A stretch of DNA of 49,805 nucleotides from Aliirhizobium wenxiniae. GTDB taxonomy: Bacteria; Pseudomonadota; Alphaproteobacteria; Rhizobiales; Rhizobiaceae. The stretch lies in the NCBI RefSeq assembly GCF_014201355.1, contig NZ_JACHEG010000006.1, forward strand, positions 1-49,805. The letters run 5' to 3'. Shown here piece after piece: positions 7,716 through 15,946 of the stretch. Numbering within the stretch: position 1 is the stretch's first letter; every line of letters starts with the position of its first letter. Under the pieces are notes generated by a model that saw only the letters and a list, made by a program, of their open reading frames with translations, ran no database searches and was not told where the DNA came from. The translations under genes were made by a program, and so were the position numbers.

Positions 7716-9146
7716 ATGGAGAGAGATTTGACACATTCCAATCAGGCCAAGGGCAGTCTTGATCCGCGCAGGTGGACGGCGTTGGCCATCTTATTAACCG
7801 GCGCCTTTCTGCCGCCTTTGGATTTCTTCATTGTCAACGTGGCGCTGCCTTCGATCCGGGAGGACTTTCATGCCTCCGCCTCGACCATGCAGCTGATCAT
7901 CTCAAGCTACGCCACCACCTATGCGGTCATGCTGATCACAGGCGGCAGGCTTGGAGACCTCTATGGTCGACGAAACGTGTTTCTGGCTGGGATGGTCGCG
8001 TTTGCCGCTGCCTCTGGCTTATGCAGTTTTGCCTGGTCCCCCTCGGTTCTGATCACCGGTCGTATCCTCCAGGGGTTCGCGGCAGCAATCATGGCGCCGC
8101 AAGCTTTGGCATCCATCAATGCAATTTTTCCCGACCACGAAAAGTCGAAGGCGCTCAGCTTTTATGCCCTGACATTTGGTCTGGCATCGATGGCTGGCTT
8201 GTTTCTCGGTGGGACGCTGATTGGCCTGAATGTCTTCGGCCTCGGATGGAGATCCATTTTCCTGATCAACCTGCCCGTGATCGCGATAGCCGCGCCGGCC
8301 GCGCTAGTAATGTTGCGTGAGACCCGGTTGGAGCACGCAAGGAAACTGGATCTGGGTGGAGCAATGCTGATCGCGCTTGCGCTGTTTGCGCTGATCTCGC
8401 CGCTGATCGAGGGCCGGGAGCAGGGTTGGCCGAACTGGTCTATCCTGATGCTTTCGGCTTCCCTCCCGCTTCTTCTCCTGTTTTGGCGGTATGAGCAGAA
8501 GGTGGGCGCCGCCGGCGGAGATCCGATCGTCGAGCCTCGACTGCTCCAGGTTCCGGGCTTGAAGCGCGGGCTTTTCTCAGCACTGTTCTTCTATGCGTTT
8601 GCCGCTTTCTGGCTGACATTCTCCGTCTACCAACAGGGCGGCCTTGGGCGCACGCCTTTCGAGGCCGGGGTTGCAATCCTTCCCGCGACGGTCGGTTTCG
8701 TCCTGGGGCCATTCGCGAGCGGGAGCATCCTGCGGGTTTTTGGCAGATATTCAGCCGCCGCGGGCATGACCCTGGAAGCGGCCGGGTTGTTCGCGACCGC
8801 TGCCTTGATCTCATTCGGTACACCAGAGTACCTATTCGTTGCCCTGTTCTTCATTGGCGCCGGGCAGGGAATTGCGCTCCCAAATCTCGTGAAGACTGTC
8901 GTTCAGCGGGTTGATCCGGCGAGGTCCGGTCTGGTCTCCGGTCTGGTCAATTCGATGCTCCAGATAGGCGGCGCCTTGGCAACAGCGCTTATCGGAGGAT
9001 TGTTCTTCTCAATCCTGGGCTCATCATCCGATGCGGGATCCATCGGCCACGCCTATAGCGTCGCAGCCGTCGCGATTGGTCTTTGTCTTCTCATTGCAGG
9101 TTGGCTTTCTGCCGACCTTCCATTGAACAACAACGTCCACCGATGA
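7716..9146 (+). CDS. MFS drug-resistance transporter, DHA2 (EmrB/QacA) type
   Basis: This 476-residue inner-membrane proton-driven exporter has about 14 hydrophobic segments. Motif A appears as GGRLGDLYGRR after TM2, motif B as ITGRILQGFAAAIMAPQAL, and motif C-like glycine-rich TM5 as GLASMAGLFLGGTL. The opening PLDFFIVNVALP matches the DHA2 motif D1. The ATG at 7716 or a TTG at 7728, preceded by GGAGAGA, could be the start. It lies downstream of tetR behind a matching operator and is probably repressed by TetR. The substrate is unknown; the family exports amphiphilic drugs and toxic metabolites. Confidence 0.92.
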   Translation: MERDLTHSNQAKGSLDPRRWTALAILLTGAFLPPLDFFIVNVALPSIREDFHASASTMQLIISSYATTYAVMLITGGRLGDLYGRRNVFLAGMVAFAAASGLCSFAWSPSVLITGRILQGFAAAIMAPQALASINAIFPDHEKSKALSFYALTFGLASMAGLFLGGTLIGLNVFGLGWRSIFLINLPVIAIAAPAALVMLRETRLEHARKLDLGGAMLIALALFALISPLIEGREQGWPNWSILMLSASLPLLLLFWRYEQKVGAAGGDPIVEPRLLQVPGLKRGLFSALFFYAFAAFWLTFSVYQQGGLGRTPFEAGVAILPATVGFVLGPFASGSILRVFGRYSAAAGMTLEAAGLFATAALISFGTPEYLFVALFFIGAGQGIALPNLVKTVVQRVDPARSGLVSGLVNSMLQIGGALATALIGGLFFSILGSSSDAGSIGHAYSVAAVAIGLCLLIAGWLSADLPLNNNVHR

Positions 9147-9273
9147 GGGCCAACATTGAAAGTCCTGGTCATCGGCTCGTCCGTTGAAGGTGTGACATCT
9201 CCCCCTCTCTGTCGGCCACTCTCAGACTATCCACTTCTCTGCCGATCGAATTGCAATCTTTTGAGGTAACCCC

Positions 9274-10028
9274 ATGAACAAAATTCCAACTCCTCCGCTT
9301 GCAGGAAAGCGAGCGCTTGTCACCGGTGCGGCGCGCGGTATCGGTGCGGCCATCGCTCTGAAACTGGCCGAAGATGGCGCCGACGTCGCGATCACCTATG
9401 AGAAGTCGGCAAGAAAGGCAGACGCCCTCGTCGCAGAGATGCGAGGGATGGGCCGCAAAGCCATCGCCATTCAAGCTGATGCTGCGAGCCAAGAGGCCGC
9501 GAGAGCTGCGGTTGAGCGGAATGCGGCTGAACTCGGCGGCCTCGACATTCTAATCAACAATGCCGGCGTCTTGTTCGCAGGTGATTTCTCATCACAGCCG
9601 CTGGACGAAATCGACCTGCAACTGAACGTCAACGTGCGCGGCGTGTTTCTAATCACGCAGGCGGCGCTGAAGCACATCCCGAACGGCGGCCGCATCATCA
9701 GTACCGGCAGCAATGCAGGTCTAGCTGTTCCGTTCGCAGGGATTGCTGTCTACGCAGCGACCAAGTCCGCCCTGGAAAGCTTTACGCGCGGTCTAGCGCG
9801 CGAACTGGTCCGCGGGACATTACCGTCGATCCTGTCCGGCCTGGCCCAATCGACACCGACATGAACCCCGCCGATGGCGCTCTCGCACCGGCGATCCTGC
9901 CAAGTCTGTCGATTGCCCGCTATGGTCAGACCCGAGAGGTCGCAGAGGCCGTTGCCTTCCTCGCCGGACCGGGCGCAGGTTACATTACCGGGTCGGGCAT
10001 TCTCGTGGATGGCGGCATAAGTGCTTGA
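9274..10028 (+). pseudogene. Short-chain dehydrogenase/reductase, single-base frameshift
   Basis: This SDR (fabG-like) has the cofactor motif TGAARGIGAAIA, NNAG, the catalytic Ser strand and YAATK (Tyr-x-x-x-Lys). After ARELV the frame goes wrong and stops near 9864. The +1 frame then continues with GPRDITVDPVRPGPIDTDMN and ends in the family terminus GYITGSGILVDGG, stop at 10026-10028. Loss of one G in the run near 9807-9809 (CTGGGTCCG to CTGGTCCG) explains it. GAGGT precedes the ATG. The intact Ser-Tyr-Lys set suggests recent inactivation or a sequencing error. Confidence 0.85.
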
Positions 10029-10093
10029 GCGGGACAACCCGCCGCCTGAAAGGCCCCGAAACATACAATTTCCCCGAAGAATTGGAGATAGTC

Positions 10094-10351
10094 ATGGAAT
10101 ACGCGCGCCCTGGAAACACTGGCCTTGAGGTTTCCCGGCTCTGCCTTGGGTGCATGAGCTATGGTGAGCCCGATCGGGGAAGTCATCCATGGACACTGAC
10201 GGAGGATCAAAGTCGGCCCTTTCTACGTAAAGCAATCGAAATGGGGATCGCGTTCGCGACGTGTTCCGACACGGTTGAGATCAACGCACGAAGATGCTGG
10301 GACCTCGTAGGTCCGGCAATGTCCCACCCTGAAGTCTCGCACCGGCGGTAA
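10094..10351 (+). pseudogene. Aldo/keto reductase N-terminal fragment
   Basis: The frame opens with a typical AKR start (GNTGLEVSRLCLGCMSYGEP), followed by HPWTL, a helix DQSRPFLRKAIEMGIAF and a damaged version of the FDTAD strand. Homology then ends after about 60 of roughly 340 residues. The catalytic Asp-Tyr-Lys-His set is absent. It sits 65 bases after the frameshifted SDR, so the two were probably an operon that has decayed. The stretch 10352-10592 holds nothing recognisable. Confidence 0.75.
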
Positions 10352-10592
10352 ACTGGCTTAAATCTAGATGTTACGAGATTTGACTTCACCGCCGACGGTT
10401 CGCTTCCTCTCAAAGCCGTAAGTTGTTGTTGCATCCACTATTCGACAATTGGTCGCTCAGCGCCATCGGCTGATAGTCAACTCAGGCGTTGTATCTCCAG
10501 AGACGGGTCACAGTTCATCTCTGGAGGATCTGGTCTACACTGTGACCAAAGGTGTAGCTTAGATGCTTTGGACGCCCGTTGTGAGGCTGGCG

Positions 10593-11114
10593 TCAGACCT
10601 GTGCCATACCCCCGTCGACAACGAGCTCTGCACCCGTCGTGAAACTACTCTCGTCGCTCGCTAGGAAGAGGGCGGCCGCTGCCACCTCTTCGGGCCTCCC
10701 CATGCGTCCAAGAGGGATCATGCTGGACAGTGCATCTCGCAACTCCTGCGAGGTGCTTGCCATCATCGCGGTGTCAGTCGGTCCAGGGCTGACGACATTG
10801 ACGCGAATGCCTCTGGTAGCAAGTTCGTTGGCCCATGTACGCGTAAACGAACGAACTGCTGCTTTGGTCGCTCCATACACGCCATAGCCCTTCGTGCCGA
10901 TGTCGCCCGCGATTGAGCCGATGAGTACAATGGTTCCGCCGGATTGCATGAGGTCAACCGCACCCTGCGCTGCGAATACCAGGGACCGCACGTTCAGGCC
11001 GAATGCCCGATCGAAATGGTCGTCCGAAATCTTGGCAAATCTTTGCGAGATGGCTCCGCCGATGCCACCGACGCCTCCGACAACGAGTGCGATCTTATTT
11101 GCTAATCTATTCAT
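10593..11114 (-). CDS. SDR family oxidoreductase with in-frame internal deletion
   Basis: This SDR of 173 residues is short for the usual 245. The N-terminal cofactor motif GGVGGIGGAI is followed directly by DDHFDRAFGLNVR, so beta2 to alpha4 and the NAG motif are missing. The rest is normal: GSIAG (Ser), YGVYGATKAAV (Tyr/Lys), VNVVSPGPTDT and ELVVDGGM. The joint near 11027-11043 carries a 7-base direct repeat, AAATCTT, 10 bases apart. The frame is kept, but a half Rossmann fold is unlikely to bind NAD(P). The ATG at 11114 starts right before the conserved strand. It is divergent from an HxlR gene that probably controls it. Confidence 0.75.
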   Translation of the reverse strand: MNRLANKIALVVGGVGGIGGAISQRFAKISDDHFDRAFGLNVRSLVFAAQGAVDLMQSGGTIVLIGSIAGDIGTKGYGVYGATKAAVRSFTRTWANELATRGIRVNVVSPGPTDTAMMASTSQELRDALSSMIPLGRMGRPEEVAAAALFLASDESSFTTGAELVVDGGMAQV

Positions 11115-11120
11115 GCTAAC

Positions 11121-11184
11121 TCCATCATTGATGATGGAATTAGATATATTCTCTATACCTACGGTCAATTACGCACTATAGGTA
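11121..11184. promoter_or_regulatory. Inverted repeats between SDR and hxlR (putative HxlR operators)
   Basis: A perfect inverted repeat TCCATCAT-TG-ATGATGGA lies at 11121-11138, just before the SDR start. A second pair, TACCTA (11156-11161) and TAGGTA (11179-11184), is centred between the genes, and TACCTA recurs just before the hxlR start at 11204-11209. HxlR regulators usually sit divergent to their target and bind such intergenic repeats. Confidence 0.5.
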
Positions 11185-11208
11185 AAGCAGATATCGCGGA
11201 GTATACCT

Positions 11209-11631
11209 ATGTCGTTGGATGACGGAGTTTTGTCCACCAAGGCCAACATGCCTCGCCGGCCCAAGCCTGTCTCGGTTGAGGCTCTGTTGGACGTCGAGAA
11301 GGCGCGGCCGGTGCTGGAGCAGATCGCCAACAAGTGGTCTGTGCTGATCCTGACTGTATTATGCACCAGACCGTCGCGGTTCAACGAGATCATGCGGCGC
11401 CTCGAAGGGATCACGCACAAAGCGCTTTCCGAATCTTTGAAAAGACTGGAGCGCAACGGGCTTATCCGCCGTGAAGTTCTGACTACGACGACGCCGGTCG
11501 GCGTCGAATATACTATCACCGCGCTCGGCCGCTCGCTTCAGCAGCCGTTCGAGGCGCTGTACGCCTGGTCCATGGCCTACGGCCCAGAGCTCGAGCGCGC
11601 ACAAGAAGAATACGATCGCCAGCGAGACTAG
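11209..11631 (+). CDS. HxlR family transcriptional regulator
   Basis: This 140-residue winged helix regulator carries the family core IANKWSVLILTVLCTRPSRFNEIMRRL, THKALSESLKRLERNGLIRR and the wing VEYTITALGRSL. The conserved N-terminal cysteine of redox- or aldehyde-sensing HxlR members (HypR, YodB) is absent; the only Cys lies in helix 2 (VLCTRP). A different inducer chemistry is therefore likely. CGGAG lies 8 bases before the ATG. It is divergent from the deleted SDR and precedes a minus-strand NADP-dependent reductase, both plausible targets. Confidence 0.9.
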   Translation: MSLDDGVLSTKANMPRRPKPVSVEALLDVEKARPVLEQIANKWSVLILTVLCTRPSRFNEIMRRLEGITHKALSESLKRLERNGLIRREVLTTTTPVGVEYTITALGRSLQQPFEALYAWSMAYGPELERAQEEYDRQRD

Positions 11632-11667
11632 CCTCGCTGACGATCGCGCTGCGTTCTACTATTGCGT

Positions 11668-12681
11668 CTACACCCTAACTATAAGCTTGCCGAAATTGCG
11701 CCCTTCAAGAAGACCTATGAATGCTGTGGGGGCGTTGTCGAGACCGTCTACGATGTCCTCTCGATACTTCAACATACCGTCAGCAACCCAACCAGCGGCT
11801 TCCTCTAAGAATGTCGTGTGCTGCGCAATGAACTCCACGTTCATGAAACCCCGAACCGTGATACTCTTCTGCTGGATGACCTTTATGGAAGCAGGAAGCC
11901 GGTCAACGGATGGCGGTCCCAACGCTTCGTCATTGTAGTGGGAGATCGTCCCGCAGAGTGGCACCCGCCCAAAATTGTTGAGAAGTGGCAGGACCGCATC
12001 CCAGACGGCGCCGCCGACGTTTTCGAAATAGACATCGATCCCGTCTGGGCAGGCCTCGGCGAGCTGTTGCGCGAAGTCTGGATCACAATGATCGATCGCG
12101 GCGTCAAAGCCCAGTTCGTTTTTGACGAACGCACATTTCTCAGCCCCCCCGGCTATCCCAATGCGCGCCCCGTCGATCCTGGCGAGCTGGCCAACAACTG
12201 AGCCAACCGCTCCGCTTGCTGCGGCGACGACAACAGTCTCTCTGGGCTTCGGGCGCCCGATGTTGCGCAGTCCTGCATAGGCTGAGAAACCGGTCATGCC
12301 CAAGACACCCAGTCCGGTCGACATCGGAGCGGCATGCGGATCGATGCCTCGCAAATCGCTTCCGTCGGAGATGGCATGGGTCTGCCAACCCGAGGAGCCA
12401 ACAACGATGTCGCCTTCCTTCCAATTCAGGTTACGGGACTGTTTGATCCTGGAGACCGTGGCGCCTACCATCACGTCGTCGATCGCGATCGGATCAACAT
12501 AGGACTTGGCGTCGCTCATGCGTCCCCGCATGTAGGGGTCGAGCGAAAGGTAGATGGTCTCGAGCAGAACGTGATCATTGGGTACCTCGGGCATAGGCAC
12601 TTCTTCGAGACGAAAGTTGGCAGGCTTGGGCGGCCCCACCGGCCTGGATGCAAGTACGATCCGTCTGATGGATTGTGACAT
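11668..12681 (-). CDS. NADP-dependent oxidoreductase, MDR family (CurA/leukotriene B4 dehydrogenase-like)
   Basis: This 337-residue zinc-independent medium-chain reductase reduces activated double bonds of enones with NADPH. It shows the group-specific start (VLASRPVGPPKPANFRLEE), DPYMRGRMSDAKSY, GLRNIGRPK, the cofactor loop AASGAVGSVVGQLA and DVYFENVGGAVWDAVLPLL. The C-terminus GRNFGKLIVRV is intact and the length is normal. The ATG at 12681 lies behind GAGG and begins where homologues begin. It faces hxlR tail to tail. Confidence 0.92.
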   Translation of the reverse strand: MSQSIRRIVLASRPVGPPKPANFRLEEVPMPEVPNDHVLLETIYLSLDPYMRGRMSDAKSYVDPIAIDDVMVGATVSRIKQSRNLNWKEGDIVVGSSGWQTHAISDGSDLRGIDPHAAPMSTGLGVLGMTGFSAYAGLRNIGRPKPRETVVVAAASGAVGSVVGQLARIDGARIGIAGGAEKCAFVKNELGFDAAIDHCDPDFAQQLAEACPDGIDVYFENVGGAVWDAVLPLLNNFGRVPLCGTISHYNDEALGPPSVDRLPASIKVIQQKSITVRGFMNVEFIAQHTTFLEEAAGWVADGMLKYREDIVDGLDNAPTAFIGLLEGRNFGKLIVRV

Positions 12682-12742
12682 GGGTGGATTCCTCAAAGTG
12701 TCATGGCAGACTGGCGCATTTCTAAGCGCTCGCGATTGCGCT

Positions 12743-13045
12743 TCAGTGTGCGAATAGCTGCTTCAGGAAGCTCATAGTGTCAGGCTGCGCGGCCCGGATG
12801 ACGGTGAAGTGGTCCGTGTGCGGATACTCGTTGTATGTCACAGGTGTTCGGTCTGCCTTCAATCGCGCGACCAGCGCCCGCGTCGTGTTCAAAAAGACAA
12901 AGGCGTCGTCGGGGCCAAGCGAGATGAAGGTTGGCTTCTTGAGACTGAAGGTCGGGTTTGCCGCCGGATCATTTGCAGCGAGAAACGCGGCCATCTTCGG
13001 ATCACTAGCCCAATCTTGCCTGAAGCCAATGCGGGTCCGGCGCTC
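12743..13045 (-). pseudogene. Alpha/beta hydrolase, C-terminal remnant
   Basis: The last 100 or so residues of an alpha/beta hydrolase are readable. A helix leads into TFISLGPDDAFVFLN, with a candidate catalytic acid, and the C-terminal catalytic His is in YPHTDHFTV. The nucleophile elbow and N-terminal half are missing. Upstream of about 13045 the sequence switches to a fragment of another gene on the opposite strand. It lies 61 bases from the reductase start and points the same way. Confidence 0.65.
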
Positions 13046-13205
13046 AGGCGTCATAGTCAACGTCAGCTCCGCCGTCACGATAAGACCGTTGCCCGCTCTC
13101 TCGGTCTACAGCGCCAGCAAGGCGGCGCTCAATGCCTTCACGGAGAGCCTCGCGCTCGGTTGTTTCCCGACCGTCGCTGAAACACGCTCTTCCTGTCGAG
13201 CCTGG
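13045..13205 (+). pseudogene. SDR core fragment
   Basis: About 35 residues match the SDR catalytic core: SGVIVNVSSAV (Ser), then YSASKAALNAFTESLAL (Tyr-x-x-x-Lys). The frame then degrades and stops. Neither the cofactor domain nor the C-terminus is present. It abuts the hydrolase remnant head to head, so the joint is a rearrangement point. Confidence 0.6.
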
Positions 13206-13447
13206 TGACGAGCATGTCGGTTAGTGAATCGGCAAGTACTCAGTCGCCGACAGCGTAATCAGCGGTATTGCTGTTTCCCGACAGCTCCAGGCCAACAGGC
13301 CCCATCACACCGATCGCCTCGAGGCGTGCGCGATGGAAAGAGGCGATACGCCGGGGAACGAGGTCCGTCTCACCGGGCCCGACTTGATCCGCAAAAAAAA
13401 CGTGGACCAGCCGAGCTGTTCCAGGGACGAAGGACTTGGGTCCGCTC
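13206..13447. other. Stretch without a confident gene
   Basis: A minus-strand frame is open from about 13440 to 13240 (containing FADQVGPGETDLVPRRIASF), but it has no good start of its own. Its nominal GTG lies inside the next gene, and I recognise no family. It may be a remnant. Nothing else was seen. Confidence 0.3.
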
Positions 13448-13636
13448 TCAAGGTTTGTCTCGCCCACTTTGTACGATGCATTTCGGCAGAGAGTTCGCAT
13501 AGGCAGCGGCTTCCCCGGAATAGGGAAACTCGTCACCGATCTGACGATCGCCGTCGAAGACTTCGAAGGTCGGCCCTTCGAGCTCGACGATCTTGTAGCC
13601 GTTTACATAGTCGGACTTCGGCGTTTTCCAGACCAT
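13448..13636 (-). CDS. Small hypothetical protein, 62 residues
   Basis: The ATG at 13636 is preceded by GAAGGG. The sequence has a compact globular look: a MVWKTPKSDYVNGYKIVEL opening, beta strands through FEVFDGDRQIGDEF, and a final helix EAAAYANSLP. No signal peptide or cysteine motif except one C-terminal Cys. I do not recognise a named family. The longer upstream frame (to 14119) is an unrelated open stretch antisense to the next gene. Confidence 0.5.
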   Translation of the reverse strand: MVWKTPKSDYVNGYKIVELEGPTFEVFDGDRQIGDEFPYSGEAAAYANSLPKCIVQSGRDKP

Positions 13637-13924
13637 CGGAAACCCTTCAGTCGGGCCACCATCTCCATTGCCGAAATGGTGGCGTGTATTACATCCACGG
13701 AAGCTTGCTAGTATCAGGTGGATGGGCAAAAAACGATCTGTAAAATGCCGTGGCTCCGCGATCCAGTTGGCAGGGCGCCCGATCGATCCTAACGGGCCTG
13801 GACAGAACAAGGGAACGAGGCTTGCGCGTCGCTCACCAGAATGACGAATTTCAAATGTTGCAGGGACCATTTTGCCCCCCGACCCGTTAGCAGGCCAAGG
13901 CAGTTTTCGGCAGGAAAGACGATC

Positions 13925-14161
13925 ATGTCTCAGCGTTTGAAAGTGAAGGAAATGGTGATGCAGGTTCACGAGAAGAACCTTGTGCTGATAAACATTCTTC
14001 GCGATATCGCCGAAAACGAGATTGGGAGCGTTGCTCCGGGCGCGACTGAGGCGGAGATCGCTCGGTCTCTTGCGGACAGGGCAGCACGGCGGGCAGAAAT
14101 TGTCGGCGAAATTCGTCACGTCCTCGATAAGGAAAACCTGGCGCGCCGCGTGCAGGCATAA
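13925..14161 (+). CDS. Small alpha-helical hypothetical protein
   Basis: This is a 78-residue protein with AGGAAAG 8 bases before its ATG. It is predicted all-helical and charged: LKVKEMVMQVHEKNLVLINIL, then an APGATEAEIARSLADRAARRAEI region. There is no Cys, membrane segment or known motif. It lies upstream of the cspA block on the same strand but is separated by about 355 bases that include the cspA promoter, so it is probably its own unit. Confidence 0.6.
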   Translation: MSQRLKVKEMVMQVHEKNLVLINILRDIAENEIGSVAPGATEAEIARSLADRAARRAEIVGEIRHVLDKENLARRVQA

Positions 14162-14340
14162 GCCACGACACGGTAAGCGCTGCCGGTGGATTTTAACATC
14201 CCAGTATATCGAGCAGCGCCGTCGGGTGATTTAAACGCTGGAGGATCCAAAAAGGATTGTCGTCCTAACCGGTCGCCAAGCGCGGGTCTTCTGCGGGTGG
14301 ACAACCACAAGACGAATGCGGCGATTTTCGAAACTAACCG

Positions 14341-14369
14341 TTGACGTACCTGGTCACTTTCAATATAGA
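14341..14369 (+). promoter_or_regulatory. Putative cspA promoter with long leader
   Basis: TTGACG (14341-14346) and TATAGA (14364-14369) are separated by exactly 17 bases. Transcription from here would give a leader of about 140 bases before the cspA ATG, in keeping with the long structured 5' leaders of cold-shock genes. No other promoter-like pair was seen closer to the gene. Confidence 0.5.
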
Positions 14370-14517
14370 GGACTTATCGATCTTTTGCTTGCCGAGCTTT
14401 GTCTACCGCGCGATTGGCACCGCGCTTTAAGCGAACTTCCCTCTCAAAAATAGTCGGTTTTCGTCTGCGCAGCACATGCTTCGCGGTCGCTCACTCTATG
14501 CTTTGAAAGGGTTCATC

Positions 14518-14727
14518 ATGACCACTGGCACAGTAAAATGGTTCAATTCCACTAAGGGCTTCGGCTTTATCCAGCCTGACAACGGCGGCGCTGACGCCTT
14601 CGTTCACATCTCTGCCGTCGAGCGTGCAGGGATGCGCGAACTCGTCGAAGGCCAGAAGATCGGCTTCGAACTCGAGCGCGACATGAAGTCGGGCAAAATG
14701 TCGGCCTGCAATCTGCAGACCGCTTAA
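14518..14727 (+). CDS. cspA: Cold shock protein, CspA family
   Basis: This 69-residue single cold-shock domain binds single-stranded RNA/DNA and acts as an RNA chaperone. Both RNP motifs are intact: KGFGFI (RNP1) and AFVHIS (RNP2), in the alphaproteobacterial form GTVKWFNSTKGFGFIQPD. ATG 14518 follows GAAAGG and is the universal family start. A strong terminator follows at 14790. Rhizobia carry many csp copies, so this is one paralogue and may not be the major cold-induced one. Confidence 0.97.
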   Translation: MTTGTVKWFNSTKGFGFIQPDNGGADAFVHISAVERAGMRELVEGQKIGFELERDMKSGKMSACNLQTA

Positions 14728-14789
14728 TCGATATCTGCTTCCCTTTGACCACGGATGTACTGGCACTGCCGGGAGCGATTATCAGTTTG

Positions 14790-14816
14790 AGGCCAGGCAT
14801 TACGCCTGGCCTTTTT
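14790..14816 (+). terminator. Intrinsic terminator after cspA
   Basis: AGGCCAGGC (14790-14798) pairs with GCCTGGCCT (14804-14812) around a 5-base loop and runs straight into a T tract. This is a textbook rho-independent terminator, ending cspA transcription before the next gene. Confidence 0.9.
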
Positions 14817-14851
14817 CGTTTTGGCCTGATGGCCAACGTTGAGGACACTCA

Positions 14852-15076
14852 ATGACAGAGACATATAGTAAATCTCGCCAAAAGGCCGAGACGGCCTTCG
14901 GCAATCTCCAGACGGAGTTCTTTGCCAAGAACAATGCGGCGGAAGAGCTCCAATTCGTTGTCCAGGCACGTGATGCCAAAACTGTCAGGCTGCGCGAGGC
15001 GCGGCTGGCCAAGGAGCAAGCCGACCGGTTGTCTGCAACATCCAAGCTGCTTGCCAAACGATGCAAGGCCAGCTGA
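14852..15076 (+). CDS. Small basic coiled-coil hypothetical protein
   Basis: This 74-residue protein starts at an ATG behind GAGGA. It is wholly helical, with heptad-like charge (SRQKAETAFGNLQTEFFAK, RDAKTVRLREARLAKEQAD) and a net positive tail. Composition and pattern recall small rhizobial proteins found beside csp genes, but I know no assigned function. It begins the series of small charged genes between cspA and the kinase at 15947 and may be transcribed with 15108-15488, 32 bases downstream. Confidence 0.7.
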   Translation: MTETYSKSRQKAETAFGNLQTEFFAKNNAAEELQFVVQARDAKTVRLREARLAKEQADRLSATSKLLAKRCKAS

Positions 15077-15107
15077 TCATCCCAAACACAAAAGTTAGGA
15101 AGTAAAT

Positions 15108-15488
15108 TTGAAACACGCTAGAAACAACGAACTCACCGATCGGCGCTCCGCTGCTGCGGATGCCAAGGCAGCTCTCCTCACAGCCTACCGCGCAGCAAAG
15201 AACGCGGCAGAGCCGACGCACGCCGCCAGACAGGCGGAGCGCATCTCACTTGTTGAAGCTCGCGAAGCGCGCCGTGCGGAACGGGAACGACTGAAGCATG
15301 AGGAGCGCACCCGCCTCGAAACGATTGCGGCGCAAGAGCAGGCAGCGATTGTGGCAGCCGCCGCAGCCGAGATTGAAGCGCGACAGACGGCCAAGAATGC
15401 CAGGATATCGCGTGTCCTCAAAGACGAGGCCGCCCGCAAGGCTGAACGCGACCGGCGTTATGCCGCCCGCAAGGCCCGGCAGGCTTAG
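15108..15488 (+). CDS. DUF6481-like Ala/Arg/Glu-rich protein
   Basis: This 126-residue protein has a TTG start behind AGGAAG. It begins with the recognisable NELTDRRSAAADAKAALL block and consists almost entirely of Ala, Arg, Glu and Lys in a long helix. It ends in a basic YAARKARQA tail. The pattern matches the family I know as DUF6481 in Rhizobiales; no function is established. A long single helix with a basic end could bind nucleic acid, but that is speculation. Confidence 0.7.
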   Translation: MKHARNNELTDRRSAAADAKAALLTAYRAAKNAAEPTHAARQAERISLVEAREARRAERERLKHEERTRLETIAAQEQAAIVAAAAAEIEARQTAKNARISRVLKDEAARKAERDRRYAARKARQA

Positions 15489-15587
15489 CGCCCAGCCGTC
15501 CGCCCCCTTGGTGGATGCGGCCACGGAATAGATCAGGACGCGATATACAGTCGCGCTCGAACTTACTCATTCCTGAGGAGCCCTTTG

Positions 15588-15863
15588 ATGGCACCGGACA
15601 CGAACGAGCTGCAGGCAATCAATACCGCCTGGCAGATCGCGATCCAGGAAATCCTGCGCATGGTCATCCGTGACATGTACCATGGTGGTGGCGAAGCGGC
15701 CTTCAGCGCCCATATCAGCCGCATCGAAGAAGCGGCCGTCGACAGCATCCGGACCGACTTGAGGCTTCGGGGCACCAGCGAGTGGACGGAAATGCTGGTC
15801 AAGGAACGGGCCAGCAATTTCGTGACGACGCTCTTGACGTCCTTCACTTATGACCGTGCCTGA
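15588..15863 (+). CDS. Small hypothetical protein, 91 residues
   Basis: The ATG at 15588 follows GAGGAG. The protein is helical, with a hydrophobic middle (AWQIAIQEILRMVIRDMYHGG) and a final TLLTSFTYDRA. No membrane helix long enough for insertion is clear. I do not recognise the family. It ends 83 bases before the kinase at 15947 and may share a transcript. Confidence 0.6.
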   Translation: MAPDTNELQAINTAWQIAIQEILRMVIRDMYHGGGEAAFSAHISRIEEAAVDSIRTDLRLRGTSEWTEMLVKERASNFVTTLLTSFTYDRA

Positions 15864-15946
15864 ACTTTCTTATGGTCTTCGAGGTTGAACTGCGATGGGA
15901 TTGCCTAAATCATCCCCACGTAAGCAGAATAGCCAAGCGGTCGGGC

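Noticed and set aside
10435..10592. Possible inverted repeats with CAGAGAC/CTCTGG-like arms, first taken as an insertion-sequence end
   Set aside because: Arms are short and imperfect, there is no transposase remnant and no target duplication.
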